Source of the DNA: an uncultured Collinsella sp.
GTDB taxonomy: Bacteria > Actinomycetota > Coriobacteriia > Coriobacteriales > Coriobacteriaceae
DNA length: 64,000 nt
Direction of reading: 5' to 3'
Assembly: GCA_902493535.1 (NCBI GenBank)
Contig: CABUQG010000003.1
Coordinates: forward strand, 25,172 to 89,171
The notes under the pieces are model-generated. The model saw only the letters and a program-made list of their open reading frames with translations, was not told the origin of the DNA and did no database searches. Each line of letters begins with the position of its first letter. The first letter of the stretch is position 1. A program made the position numbers and the translations under genes. Below, one piece after another: positions 36,448 through 44,116 of this stretch.

Positions 36448-36781
36448 CATGACGCGGCAGCGTGTTGCCTTGGTGACTAGATGCGAAAGGTCCAAGGCTG
36501 CACGAATCGAAGGGACGGCGATAGTTCTATGATTCGTTCCACCTCGCGTGCTCGGTGGAACTTTCGGCACAAAATAAGATAGCACCTGTACGTTACTTTT
36601 ATGAACGAAAGAGGATTTGCAGGGGCGTTTAATCGGTAAGCGCCATGTTTATACCACTTGCAGAATTGCCGTGGTAAAACTCTTGACAGTTTTACCAATT
36701 AGCGTTTCTAGATTGTTAGGTTGACGTTAGGTAAAACGTTTTTAGCAGGTTGTTTACCATTTGACATCGAAAGGCTCGTTT
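36448..36781. promoter_or_regulatory. Divergent regulatory region between glgB and HAD gene with GGTAAAAC palindromes
   Basis: GGTAAAAC (36673-36680) and GTTTTACC (36689-36696) form a perfect inverted pair 8 nt apart, spanning a TTGACA (36683-36688) that could be a -35. A second pair, GGTAAAAC (36730-36737) and GTTTACC (36752-36758), follows. The arrangement suits a dimeric repressor. The -10 boxes are not convincing. Confidence 0.6.
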
Positions 36782-37471
36782 ATGAACCACATCGCTGCCC
36801 CAAGTGTTGCTTTTATTTTCGATTGCGACGGCACGCTGGTTAATAGCACCCCCGTTTGGGCCTATGCCCAGCCCGAGTTATTGCACCGCCACGGAGTTGA
36901 CGTGACGGTCGATGATTTTGCTCAGTTTGAGCATTTGTCGCTCGAGGATGAGTGCCAGGCCTACCACGACATCTGGGGTATTGGCGAAAATGGCGAAGAG
37001 CTCTACCACGAGCTGAGCGACATCCTGATCGATGGCTACTCCAAGGTGCCGCCGCGTGAGGGCCTGCTTGCATTTTTGAAGCAGGCGCAGGAGGCCGGTA
37101 TTGCCATGTGCGTTGCCACGTCCACGCCCGCCGAGTTGGTTAAGTCTGCACTTGCGGGCGCCGGCCTTGATCGCTATATGGAGTTTATTACCACGACGGG
37201 CGAGGCGGGCCGCTCCAAGCAGTTCCCCGATGTGTATGAGCTGGCGCTGCGCCGCCTTGAGGAGCGCCACGGCTGCAAGTTTGAGCGCGCCTGGGTGTTT
37301 GAGGACGCCGTCTTTGGCCTAAAGAGCTCTGGCACTGCAGGCTTTAAGCGCGTGGGTATCTATGACCCGCACGGCCGTATGGAGCGCGATGAGGTGCGTG
37401 CCAACTGCGACATCTTTATCGATAGCTATGAGGAACTGGATCTGGCCCGCGTTCTTACGTTTGAGGGATAG
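36782..37471 (+). CDS. HAD-family hydrolase (beta-phosphoglucomutase/phosphatase-like)
   Basis: The 229-residue protein has HAD motif I FIFDCDGTLVNS, motif II CVATSTPAELV, a Lys region and motif IV WVFEDAVFGLKSS. An alpha-helical cap (about residues 20-85) fits subfamily IA. It divides from the glycogen genes by a shared regulatory gap, so it may act on sugar phosphates. The substrate is not readable. The start at 36782 has GAAAGG 7 nt upstream. thiN follows after 9 nt. Confidence 0.85.
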   Translation: MNHIAAPSVAFIFDCDGTLVNSTPVWAYAQPELLHRHGVDVTVDDFAQFEHLSLEDECQAYHDIWGIGENGEELYHELSDILIDGYSKVPPREGLLAFLKQAQEAGIAMCVATSTPAELVKSALAGAGLDRYMEFITTTGEAGRSKQFPDVYELALRRLEERHGCKFERAWVFEDAVFGLKSSGTAGFKRVGIYDPHGRMERDEVRANCDIFIDSYEELDLARVLTFEG

Positions 37472-37480
37472 GCGAGAGCT

Positions 37481-38122
37481 GTGGCTTGTAAGGTGTTAGT
37501 GGTCTGCGGCTCGCCCGTGGTGGCGAGCGCGGATTTGCTGCGTCAGCTGGCGGGGGAGTGCGACCACGTTGTCGCCGTGGACCGCGGACTCGATGCGCTG
37601 CTGGGCGCGGAACTGGGCTGCGATGTATATGTAGGGGACGCCGACACGGTTAGCGATAAGGGCCGAGCGCTAGTCGAAGCCGCCAAAGACTTCGAAGTAG
37701 AGCGCCACAATCCCTACAAGGACTATACCGATCTGGCGCTAGCGCTCGATTCCGTTCGCCGTCGTTGGCCGGGTGCCGACGTGGTTGCGACCTGCACCAC
37801 GGGTGGCCGTCCTGATATGGCGCTTTCCGTACTGGGGTTGCTTGCAGGCTACGATGACGCCGCAGTCTGGATTGCCGAGGACAAGGTAGTCGCCCGCATC
37901 CTTCGCGCTGGCGAATCGTGGACCATCGAAAGCGCCGAAGGCAAAACGTTCTCCATCATCGCCATTGCCCCCAACACCGAGGTAAGCGAGCGCGGCCTGG
38001 AATGGGAGCTAGACCACAGCCCGCTGGGCCTGCTGGCCGACACGGGCATCAGTAACGTCGTCAGGTCAACAGCCACGATCCAAGTCCACACCGGCACCGC
38101 CATCGCTTACCTATATCAATAG
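37481..38122 (+). CDS. thiN: Thiamine pyrophosphokinase
   Basis: ThiN transfers pyrophosphate from ATP to thiamine. The 213-residue protein shows VVAVDRGLDALLGAELGCDVYVGDADTVS near the N-terminus, then NPYKDYTDLALALD, CTTGGRPDMALSVLGLL and a C-terminal beta region with LLADTGISNVV. The GTG start lies 9 nt past the HAD gene stop, so they are probably co-transcribed. Confidence 0.9.
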   Translation: MACKVLVVCGSPVVASADLLRQLAGECDHVVAVDRGLDALLGAELGCDVYVGDADTVSDKGRALVEAAKDFEVERHNPYKDYTDLALALDSVRRRWPGADVVATCTTGGRPDMALSVLGLLAGYDDAAVWIAEDKVVARILRAGESWTIESAEGKTFSIIAIAPNTEVSERGLEWELDHSPLGLLADTGISNVVRSTATIQVHTGTAIAYLYQ

Positions 38123-38150
38123 GCATTTAGAATCTGACCCAAAAAAGTCC

Positions 38151-38179
38151 TTGCACGCCGTGCCAACTTCCCCTATAGT
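38151..38179 (+). promoter_or_regulatory. Promoter of tRNA-Ala
   Basis: TTGCAC (38151-38156) and TATAGT (38174-38179) are separated by exactly 17 nt and lie 13 nt before the tRNA, an excellent sigma-70-type match. Confidence 0.8.
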
Positions 38180-38192
38180 ATCTCCACGTCAC

Positions 38193-38268
38193 GGGGGCGT
38201 AGCTCAGCTGGGAGAGCGCTTGACTGGCAGTCAAGAGGTCAGGGGTTCGATCCCCCTCGTCTCCACCA
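38193..38268 (+). tRNA. tRNA-Ala(GGC)
   Basis: This 76-nt cloverleaf includes an encoded CCA. The acceptor stem GGGGGCG pairs with CGTCTCC and contains the alanine identity pair G3-U70. The D stem is GCTC/GAGC, the anticodon stem CTTGA/TCAAG carries a loop with GGC at 34-36, and the T arm is GGGGTTCGATCCCC. Confidence 0.97.
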
Positions 38269-38276
38269 TCGTGAAT

Positions 38277-38308
38277 GCAAAGGCCTTCGGTATTCCGAAG
38301 GCCTTTTT
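38277..38308 (+). terminator. Intrinsic terminator of tRNA-Ala
   Basis: AAGGCCTTCGG and CCGAAGGCCTT form an 11-bp stem around TATT, followed by TTT. It starts 9 nt after the tRNA. Confidence 0.92.
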
Positions 38309-38803
38309 CATGTCAAAATAGCTAGCGCCACAAACCCCGCCTACGCCAACCAAAAGTTGCACAATTTTTTCCCATGTCTGTACATAGTTTGTTAGACAAA
38401 CGCGATTATCAGTGTAGGTCGCCGCTCCATATGGGCTTCAGGAACGTCCCTAATCACCGCCAGTACCTCAATAACCTGCATCAATGTGAACAACATCCCA
38501 AAACAACCCACTTGAACACGTTAAATGAACGATAAGTGTCCTCCACAAGCCAAATCAGTTTCACTAACAGCTTGTGCTAGGATACCTAACGTTACATGAG
38601 TTCATCTGTGCTCGCGGCTCCAGCAAGTTGCAAAGCGCAGGGTCGATCAGCATCCGGCCGTAACGGCGGTGCCAGAAACACCACGAGCTCCAATATCGAT
38701 TGCCATGCGCGATTTTGCATTAGTTTTTGTGGCTTTTTATAAGTTCGCATTACGCTGTGCAATAAGTTGCGTTCGGCAAACCACAGCAGTCCTGCAGCTG
38801 TTT
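38309..38803 (+). other. Non-coding upstream part of the capsule-operon leader
   Basis: No gene is visible. The palindrome GTTTGT-TAG-ACAAAC at 38387-38401 is a candidate operator. AGTTGC words recur at about 38354, 38626 and 38764. A weak TAGGAT with upstream TTTCAC near 38560-38585 could be a promoter, but I cannot place the transcription start. Confidence 0.4.
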
Positions 38804-38845
38804 GCGTGCGGTTCAGTTTTGTACCCGCTTGACTGGGTCGCACGC
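38804..38845 (+). promoter_or_regulatory. Leader hairpin 1 of the loaP operon
   Basis: GCGTGCG (38804-38810) and CGCACGC (38839-38845) pair, with ACCC/GGGT as an inner stem. Confidence 0.6.
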
Positions 38846-38856
38846 AGCCAGCTGGG

Positions 38857-38889
38857 GTCGCGGTTATTTTTGCGATACACGTCCGCGAC
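38857..38889 (+). promoter_or_regulatory. Leader hairpin 2 of the loaP operon
   Basis: GTCGCGG (38857-38863) and CCGCGAC (38883-38889) pair around an AT-rich loop. Confidence 0.6.
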
Positions 38890-38951
38890 TCTAGCAACTG
38901 CTTCTATACATACCGTTCACGGTGGGGCAGAGCCACGTGCTTGTCTGACTG

Positions 38952-39024
38952 GGCTCAGGGTTTGAATATGGAGCGCCTTCGCGCACAAGCGCCCTGGCGA
39001 AGCCATACCCAAACCCCGTGAGCC
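38952..39024 (+). promoter_or_regulatory. Long multi-segment hairpin directly upstream of the loaP ribosome-binding site
   Basis: Four nested stems line up: GGCTCA/TGAGCC, GGGTTTG/CAAACCC, TATGG/CCATA and CTTCGC/GCGAAG, about 24 bp in total with small bulges. Weaker pairing beyond (CTTGTCT with AGACAG) reaches within a few bases of the ribosome site AAGGGGG at 39039-39045. There is no U-tract, so it is not a simple terminator. Confidence 0.75.
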
Positions 39025-39053
39025 ACACGTAAGACAGCAAGGGGGTGGTGCTC

Positions 39054-39599
39054 GTGTGGTATGTGATCCAGGTCATTAACGGTCGCGAAGACGTAATGTG
39101 CGAGCGCATCGAGCGTATGGTGCCGGCTGGTGCCATGCAGGAGCTCTTTTATCCCCAATTTCAAACCGAGATTAAAGTACACGGCGAATGGGTCGATACG
39201 ACCAAGCCGCTCTTTCCCGGTTACCTTATCTGCGATACGGCAGATCCCCGCACCGTGCAACAGTATCTGCTGCGTATGGACGACTTTGCCCGGGTGTTAT
39301 CCCAGGACGGTCAGTTTGTGCCGCTGGCAAAAGAAGAGGTCCAGCTTATTGGCGGCTTTACGCATAGGGGAGACCGCGTAGTGCCCATGAGCGAGGCCCT
39401 AAAAGACGGTGATCAGGTCGTAGTGACGGCAGGTCCGCTGCTGGGCCACGAAGGCCTTATCAAAACCATTAATAGACGCAAGAGCACTGCTTATTTGGAG
39501 CTCGATCTGTGCGGCCGACGCGTAACCGCCCGCGTTGGCCTTGCCGTGCTTTCGGCCGAGCAGCGCGTCATGCGAAACCTTAAAAAGGCGATCGCCTAG
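39054..39599 (+). CDS. loaP: LoaP-type specialised NusG paralog (transcription antiterminator)
   Basis: LoaP proteins are NusG paralogs that promote read-through of long polysaccharide or polyketide operons. The 181-residue protein begins WYVIQVINGREDVMCERIER and continues with LFYPQFQTEIKVHGEW and KPLFPGYLIC, the NusG N-terminal domain. A C-terminal KOW domain has LKDGDQVVVTAGPLLGHEGLIKTINRRKSTAYLEL. GTG start codons exist at 39045, 39048 and 39054. I favour 39054 because AAGGGGG ends at 39045. It is the first gene of the capsule operon and follows a structured leader. Confidence 0.9.
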   Translation: MWYVIQVINGREDVMCERIERMVPAGAMQELFYPQFQTEIKVHGEWVDTTKPLFPGYLICDTADPRTVQQYLLRMDDFARVLSQDGQFVPLAKEEVQLIGGFTHRGDRVVPMSEALKDGDQVVVTAGPLLGHEGLIKTINRRKSTAYLELDLCGRRVTARVGLAVLSAEQRVMRNLKKAIA

Positions 39600-39665
39600 C
39601 TGCAGGCGACTGTTTAACGGAACAGGGAGGATCTCCGGGGGCGGGGACGTAGACAACGGGATTAA

Positions 39666-41567
39666 ATGGGGAGAGAAGAACTAATTTTGAACACCGAATC
39701 TAAGAGCGCAAAGCAAAAGGGGAAGCTGAGCGCCTTTGAACCGTATGCGTTGATGGCATATGACATTGCGGCAACTTTTATTGCTGTGTTTGTTGCATCG
39801 TGGGGAACACAACATTGGGCGACGCTCAGCGGGGCGGCCGGAGCATGCCCGGCTATCCTTGTGCTCGCGCTTGTTAACGTTGTCGTCTTTTGGTTCTTCC
39901 ACATGTATAGCAGCTTGTGGCGCTATGCGAGCATTTCCGAGGCTGGACGTATTGTTTCAGCTGTAACGGTAGGCTCAGTCATTGGCGACGTTATCTTTAA
40001 CCTGTTATTTGGCAAGGGCATGACCCTTCGTGAAGACGTCATGGCATGGGCCATTGTTCTTATCATTTGCGGCGGTGGCCGCTTCGCTATTCGTGCCATT
40101 TATGGTAGCCAGGCATGGCGTTTTAAAAGCAAATCAGATGCTCATTTACCTCGAACGCTCATCGTAGGAGCGGGGGAGACCGGTTCGCTAACTATTAAGC
40201 GCATGCTCAGCAACGATCCCGATATGGTTGGAGATCCTGTTGCCGTCGTTGATGACGATCCCAATAAACAAAATCAGCGTATTCATGACGTTAAGGTTTG
40301 CGGTACTTGCGCCGATATCCCTACTATTGCGCACGATTGTGAAGCGGAGCAGATTGTCGTGGCAATTCCGAGCGCCACGCATGAAGAGCGTCAGCGTATC
40401 TATGACCTATGTATGAAGACAGGCCTTAGGGTCCTCACGCTCCCCAATGTCCGCGATATTCCGCAGGATGGTGTAGGCAGGGTTGCCCTTCGTGAGGTCG
40501 AGATCAGTGACTTGCTTTCTCGTGAGGAGAAGTCGCTTGACCTTAACCAGATGGGTTACGTTACCGGTAAGCGCATTTTGGTCACGGGCGGCGGCGGATC
40601 TATTGGCTCAGAGCTTGTACGTCAGTTGCTTCCGGCAAAACCTGCGCAAATCGTGTTGTTCGACATTTACGAGAACACTACCTACGAGCTGTATCACGAC
40701 ATCATCAAGACCGCTCATGATCAAGGCACTGATATTCAAGTCTATATCGGCTCCATTACACATCTCCCCGCGATTACCAAGGTCTTTGAAAAGTACCATC
40801 CTCAAGTTGTTTTCCACGCTGCAGCCCACAAGCACGTTCCTCTTATGGAACACAACGCCCGCGAGGCAATCGAGAATAACGTTTTTGGCACGCTCAACGT
40901 CGTGCGCCTTGCCGACAAGTACCAGTGCAGCCACTACGTGCAGATTTCTACCGATAAGGCCGTTAATCCCACAAATGTAATGGGCGCCACCAAGCGTATG
41001 GACGAGATGATCGTTCAGTATTACGCGGCAAACAGCAAGACCATCTTTACGGCTGTTCGCTTTGGCAATGTTCTGGGTAGTCACGGATCGGTCATCCCGC
41101 TGTTTAAGCGCCAGCTTCGTGAGGGTGGCCCTATCACCATTACGCACAAGGACATCACGCGTTACTTCATGACCATCCCGGAGGCCAGCAAGCTTGTCAT
41201 TACTGCCGGCGCTTTGGCGCATGGTGGCGAGATTTTTGTACTGGACATGGGTGAGCCGGTCAAGATTTACGACCTTGCCATCAACCTTATTACGCTGAGC
41301 GGTCTTAAGCCTGGCAAAGATATCCAGATCAAAGAAGTTGGCCTACGTCCTGGCGAAAAGATGTATGAGGAGCTCCTTATGGACAACGAGCAGCTCCTGC
41401 CTACCGAGCATTCCGAGATTCGCATTTCCACAGCCGAGGCCGACAAGATGGAAGAGATCAAAGACAAGCTCGAGAAGCTTCATAACTGCCTCGACAAAGA
41501 AAACGACACGGTTAAGTCCGTGCTCGCTGAGGTTGTACCTACATATCATCCACAGTTTAACGATTAG
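39666..41567 (+). CDS. pglF: Membrane-bound UDP-GlcNAc 4,6-dehydratase, PglF/WbpM/CapD type
   Basis: This enzyme converts UDP-GlcNAc to the 4-keto-6-deoxy sugar, the first step to diacetylbacillosamine. The 633-residue protein has about four N-terminal membrane helices (residues 22-140), a nucleotide-binding domain (LIVGAGETGSLTIKRML) and a C-terminal SDR domain with ILVTGGGGSIGSELVRQL. The triad region ISTDKAVNPTNVMGATK carries Met in place of the SDR Tyr, as in WbpM and PglF. An alternative TTG start at 39687 after GGGGAGAGAAG would give 626 residues. The next gene is the matching aminotransferase. Confidence 0.9.
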   Translation: MGREELILNTESKSAKQKGKLSAFEPYALMAYDIAATFIAVFVASWGTQHWATLSGAAGACPAILVLALVNVVVFWFFHMYSSLWRYASISEAGRIVSAVTVGSVIGDVIFNLLFGKGMTLREDVMAWAIVLIICGGGRFAIRAIYGSQAWRFKSKSDAHLPRTLIVGAGETGSLTIKRMLSNDPDMVGDPVAVVDDDPNKQNQRIHDVKVCGTCADIPTIAHDCEAEQIVVAIPSATHEERQRIYDLCMKTGLRVLTLPNVRDIPQDGVGRVALREVEISDLLSREEKSLDLNQMGYVTGKRILVTGGGGSIGSELVRQLLPAKPAQIVLFDIYENTTYELYHDIIKTAHDQGTDIQVYIGSITHLPAITKVFEKYHPQVVFHAAAHKHVPLMEHNAREAIENNVFGTLNVVRLADKYQCSHYVQISTDKAVNPTNVMGATKRMDEMIVQYYAANSKTIFTAVRFGNVLGSHGSVIPLFKRQLREGGPITITHKDITRYFMTIPEASKLVITAGALAHGGEIFVLDMGEPVKIYDLAINLITLSGLKPGKDIQIKEVGLRPGEKMYEELLMDNEQLLPTEHSEIRISTAEADKMEEIKDKLEKLHNCLDKENDTVKSVLAEVVPTYHPQFND

Positions 41568-41582
41568 GGATAAGGAGTCACG

Positions 41583-42836
41583 ATGGACATTAAGCCCTTT
41601 GAGAACAAGGTTTGGCTAAGCTCGCCTACCATGCACGGCGATGAGCTCAAATACATTACCGAGGCATATGAGACCAACTGGATGTCGACGGTAGGCGAGA
41701 ATATCAACGAAATCGAACGCCAAATGGCCGAAAAGATTGGTTGCGGGTATGCCGTTGCCCTTTCTTGCGGTACTTCTGCCTTGCATCTTGCCATGAAGCT
41801 CGCTGGAATTAAGCCCGGTGATGAGGTCCTTTGCAGCGATATGACGTTCGACGCTACGGTGAACCCAGTTGTTTACGAGGGCGGTGTCCCTGTATTTATC
41901 GATACCGAGCGTGACACTTGGAATATGGATCCCGTCGCTCTTGAAAAGGCCTTTGAACTGCATCCGACTGCAAAGGTCGTTGTGGCGGCGCATCTTTACG
42001 GAACGCCTGGCAAAGTCGAAGAGCTTCGTTCAATTTGCGATGCGCACGGGGCTGTCCTTGTTGAGGATGCTGCTGAGTCACTTGGCGCCACGTATAAGGG
42101 TCGTCAGACTGGTACGTTTGGTGACATCAGCGCCATTAGCTTTAACGGCAATAAGATCATTACCGGTTCCGCTGGTGGCATGCTTTTAACTGATAGCAAA
42201 GAGGCAGCCGATAAAACGCGCAAATGGTCGACCCAGTCGCGCGAAGCCGCTCCCTGGTACCAGCATGAGGAGCTTGGTTATAACTATCGCATGAGCAATG
42301 TAATTGCCGGTGTCGTGCGTGGCCAGATTCCGTATCTGGAGGAGCATATTGCCCAAAAGAAGGCTATTTACATGCGTTACAAAGAGGGCTTTAAGGGTCT
42401 GCCGGTGAGCATGAACCCCTATGACCCCAACGTTTGCGAGCCTAACTTCTGGCTTTCTTGCATGCTGATTGATACTGGCGCAATGTGCAAGCAGGTTCGA
42501 GGCGAGAGTGAGGCACTTTACGTAAGCGAGCCTGGCAAGAGCTGCCCCACCGAGATTCTTGAGGCTATTGCTGCCATTAACGCCGAGGGTCGTCCCATCT
42601 GGAAGCCTATGCACATGCAGCCTATTTATCGCATGAATGCTTTCGTAACGCGCGAGGGCAATGGTCGAGCTAAGACCAACGCGTATATTTCCGGCGGTGC
42701 AACGGGTACAGATGGCTTGCCTTTGGATATTGGCGCCGACATCTTCTATCGTGGTCTCTGTCTGCCCTCCGACAACAAGATGACTCCCGAGCAGCAGGAC
42801 GTAATCATCGAAGTTATTAGGCGTTGTTTTGAGTAG
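41583..42836 (+). CDS. pglE: DegT/DnrJ/EryC1-family sugar aminotransferase, PglE-like
   Basis: This PLP enzyme would aminate the 4-keto sugar to UDP-4-amino-4,6-dideoxy-GlcNAc. The 417-residue sequence shows SSPTMHGDELKYI, ALSCGTSALHLAMKLAGIKPGDEV, VEDAAESLGATYKG, and the PLP-lysine region ISAISFNGNKIITGSAGG. The position between a PglF-type dehydratase and PglC/PglD homologs supports the bacillosamine assignment, though substrate specificity in this family cannot be read directly. It overlaps the next gene by 8 nt. Confidence 0.88.
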   Translation: MDIKPFENKVWLSSPTMHGDELKYITEAYETNWMSTVGENINEIERQMAEKIGCGYAVALSCGTSALHLAMKLAGIKPGDEVLCSDMTFDATVNPVVYEGGVPVFIDTERDTWNMDPVALEKAFELHPTAKVVVAAHLYGTPGKVEELRSICDAHGAVLVEDAAESLGATYKGRQTGTFGDISAISFNGNKIITGSAGGMLLTDSKEAADKTRKWSTQSREAAPWYQHEELGYNYRMSNVIAGVVRGQIPYLEEHIAQKKAIYMRYKEGFKGLPVSMNPYDPNVCEPNFWLSCMLIDTGAMCKQVRGESEALYVSEPGKSCPTEILEAIAAINAEGRPIWKPMHMQPIYRMNAFVTREGNGRAKTNAYISGGATGTDGLPLDIGADIFYRGLCLPSDNKMTPEQQDVIIEVIRRCFE

Positions 42837-43482
42837 GCTTGGTAACGAGACGTTCTATCAGCGATATGGCAAACGAGTCATTGACCTGTGCCTGTCTTTT
42901 GTCCTGCTCATTCTCTTCTGGTGGGTACTGGCGATCGTGGCAATTCTTGTGCGCGTAAAATTGGGCAGCCCTGTGCTGTTCCGCCAGCCGCGTCCCGGCC
43001 GCGACGAGAAAGTGTTCAACCTATATAAGTTTCGCACGATGACCGACGAGCGCGACGCCGACGGAAACCTGCTGCCTGACGAGCAGCGCCTGACCAAGTT
43101 CGGCAGCGTCCTGCGCTCCACGAGCCTGGACGAGCTGCCCGAGGTGTTTAACATCGTGAGGGGTGACATGTCGATTATCGGGCCGAGGCCGTTACTGGTG
43201 AAGTACCTCCCGCGCTACAGTGCCGAGCAGCGCCGCCGGCACGAGGCGCGCCCCGGGCTCACTGGACTCGCCCAGGTCAACGGCCGCAACTCTATATCGT
43301 GGGACGAGAAGTTCCTCTACGACGTCGAGTACGTGGACAACGTGTCCCTCGGTCTCGACGCCTCCATTTTCTTAAGGACCATCCTGGCGACGCTCCGCCG
43401 CTCCGGCATTAGCGCCGAGGGCGAGGCGACCATGCCCGAGTTCATGGGCGATGAGAGCAAGGAGACCCGGGATGCCAGCTAA
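42829..43482 (+). CDS. pglC: Priming undecaprenyl-phosphate sugar-1-phosphate transferase, PglC-like
   Basis: This monotopic phosphoglycosyl transferase loads the first sugar phosphate on undecaprenyl phosphate. The 217-residue protein has one N-terminal hydrophobic segment (LCLSFVLLILFWWVLAIVAI), then FRQPRPGRDEKVFNLYKFRTM, the DE-containing TSLDELPEVFNIVRGDMSIIGPRP, and ARPGLTGLAQVNGRNSISW. The small size matches the PglC class rather than the large WbaP class. With PglF/E/D next to it, diNAcBac-1-P is the likely substrate. Confidence 0.92.
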   Translation: MSRLGNETFYQRYGKRVIDLCLSFVLLILFWWVLAIVAILVRVKLGSPVLFRQPRPGRDEKVFNLYKFRTMTDERDADGNLLPDEQRLTKFGSVLRSTSLDELPEVFNIVRGDMSIIGPRPLLVKYLPRYSAEQRRRHEARPGLTGLAQVNGRNSISWDEKFLYDVEYVDNVSLGLDASIFLRTILATLRRSGISAEGEATMPEFMGDESKETRDAS

Positions 43483-44116
43483 AGATTCGCGCGCGGGGCT
43501 CCTCATGGTCGGCGCGAGCGGGCACGGCCTCGTATGTGCTGAGATCGCCGAGCTCATGGGATATTCGGGCATCAGGTTCGCCGACGACGACCCATGCGTC
43601 GGACCCGGCTTCCCGCACGAGGTCGTCGGGTCCGTCTCCAACGCGCTCACGCAGCGCCCGTGCCGCTTCTTCGTGTCGATCGGCAATCCCGCCATCCGCC
43701 GCTCGCTGACGGAGCGCTTTATCGCCGCCGGCTTCACCCCCGTCACGCTCGTGCACCCCTCAGCAGTCATTTCCGCCAGCGCCGCCATCGGCGAGGGCTC
43801 CGTGATCATGCCCTGCGCGGCCGTCAACGCCGGCGCTTCTCTGGGCAGGGGTTCCATCGTGAACACCTGCGCCTCCGTCGACCACCAGTGCTCCGTCGGG
43901 GACTGGTGCCACGTAGCCGTCGGCGCCCACCTCGCCGGCACGGTCGCGCTCGGCGACGGCACCTGGGTAGGGGCCGGGGCCACTGTCTCGAACAACGTCT
44001 CCGTCTGCGCGGACGTGATGGTCGGGGCCGGCGCGGTCGTCGTCAAGGATATAACCGAGCCCGGCACGTATGTCGGCGTTCCCGCAAGGCATATGAGAAG
44101 GGAGTCGTCCCAATGA
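43472..44116 (+). CDS. pglD: UDP-4-amino-sugar N-acetyltransferase, PglD-like
   Basis: This left-handed beta-helix acyltransferase would N-acetylate the 4-amino group to give UDP-diNAcBac. The 214-residue protein begins with LLMVGASGHGLVCAEIAELMG, a PglD-type nucleotide-binding head, followed by hexapeptide repeats. The presumed catalytic His lies in CASVDHQCSVGDWCHV. The start at 43472 has AAGGAGA 6 nt upstream. It overlaps pglC and the next gene by a few bases. Confidence 0.88.
   Translation: MPAKDSRAGLLMVGASGHGLVCAEIAELMGYSGIRFADDDPCVGPGFPHEVVGSVSNALTQRPCRFFVSIGNPAIRRSLTERFIAAGFTPVTLVHPSAVISASAAIGEGSVIMPCAAVNAGASLGRGSIVNTCASVDHQCSVGDWCHVAVGAHLAGTVALGDGTWVGAGATVSNNVSVCADVMVGAGAVVVKDITEPGTYVGVPARHMRRESSQ

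Noticed and set aside
38804..38889. Leader hairpins as simple terminators
   Set aside because: Neither is followed by a U-run on either strand at the right place, so a regulatory structure is more likely.
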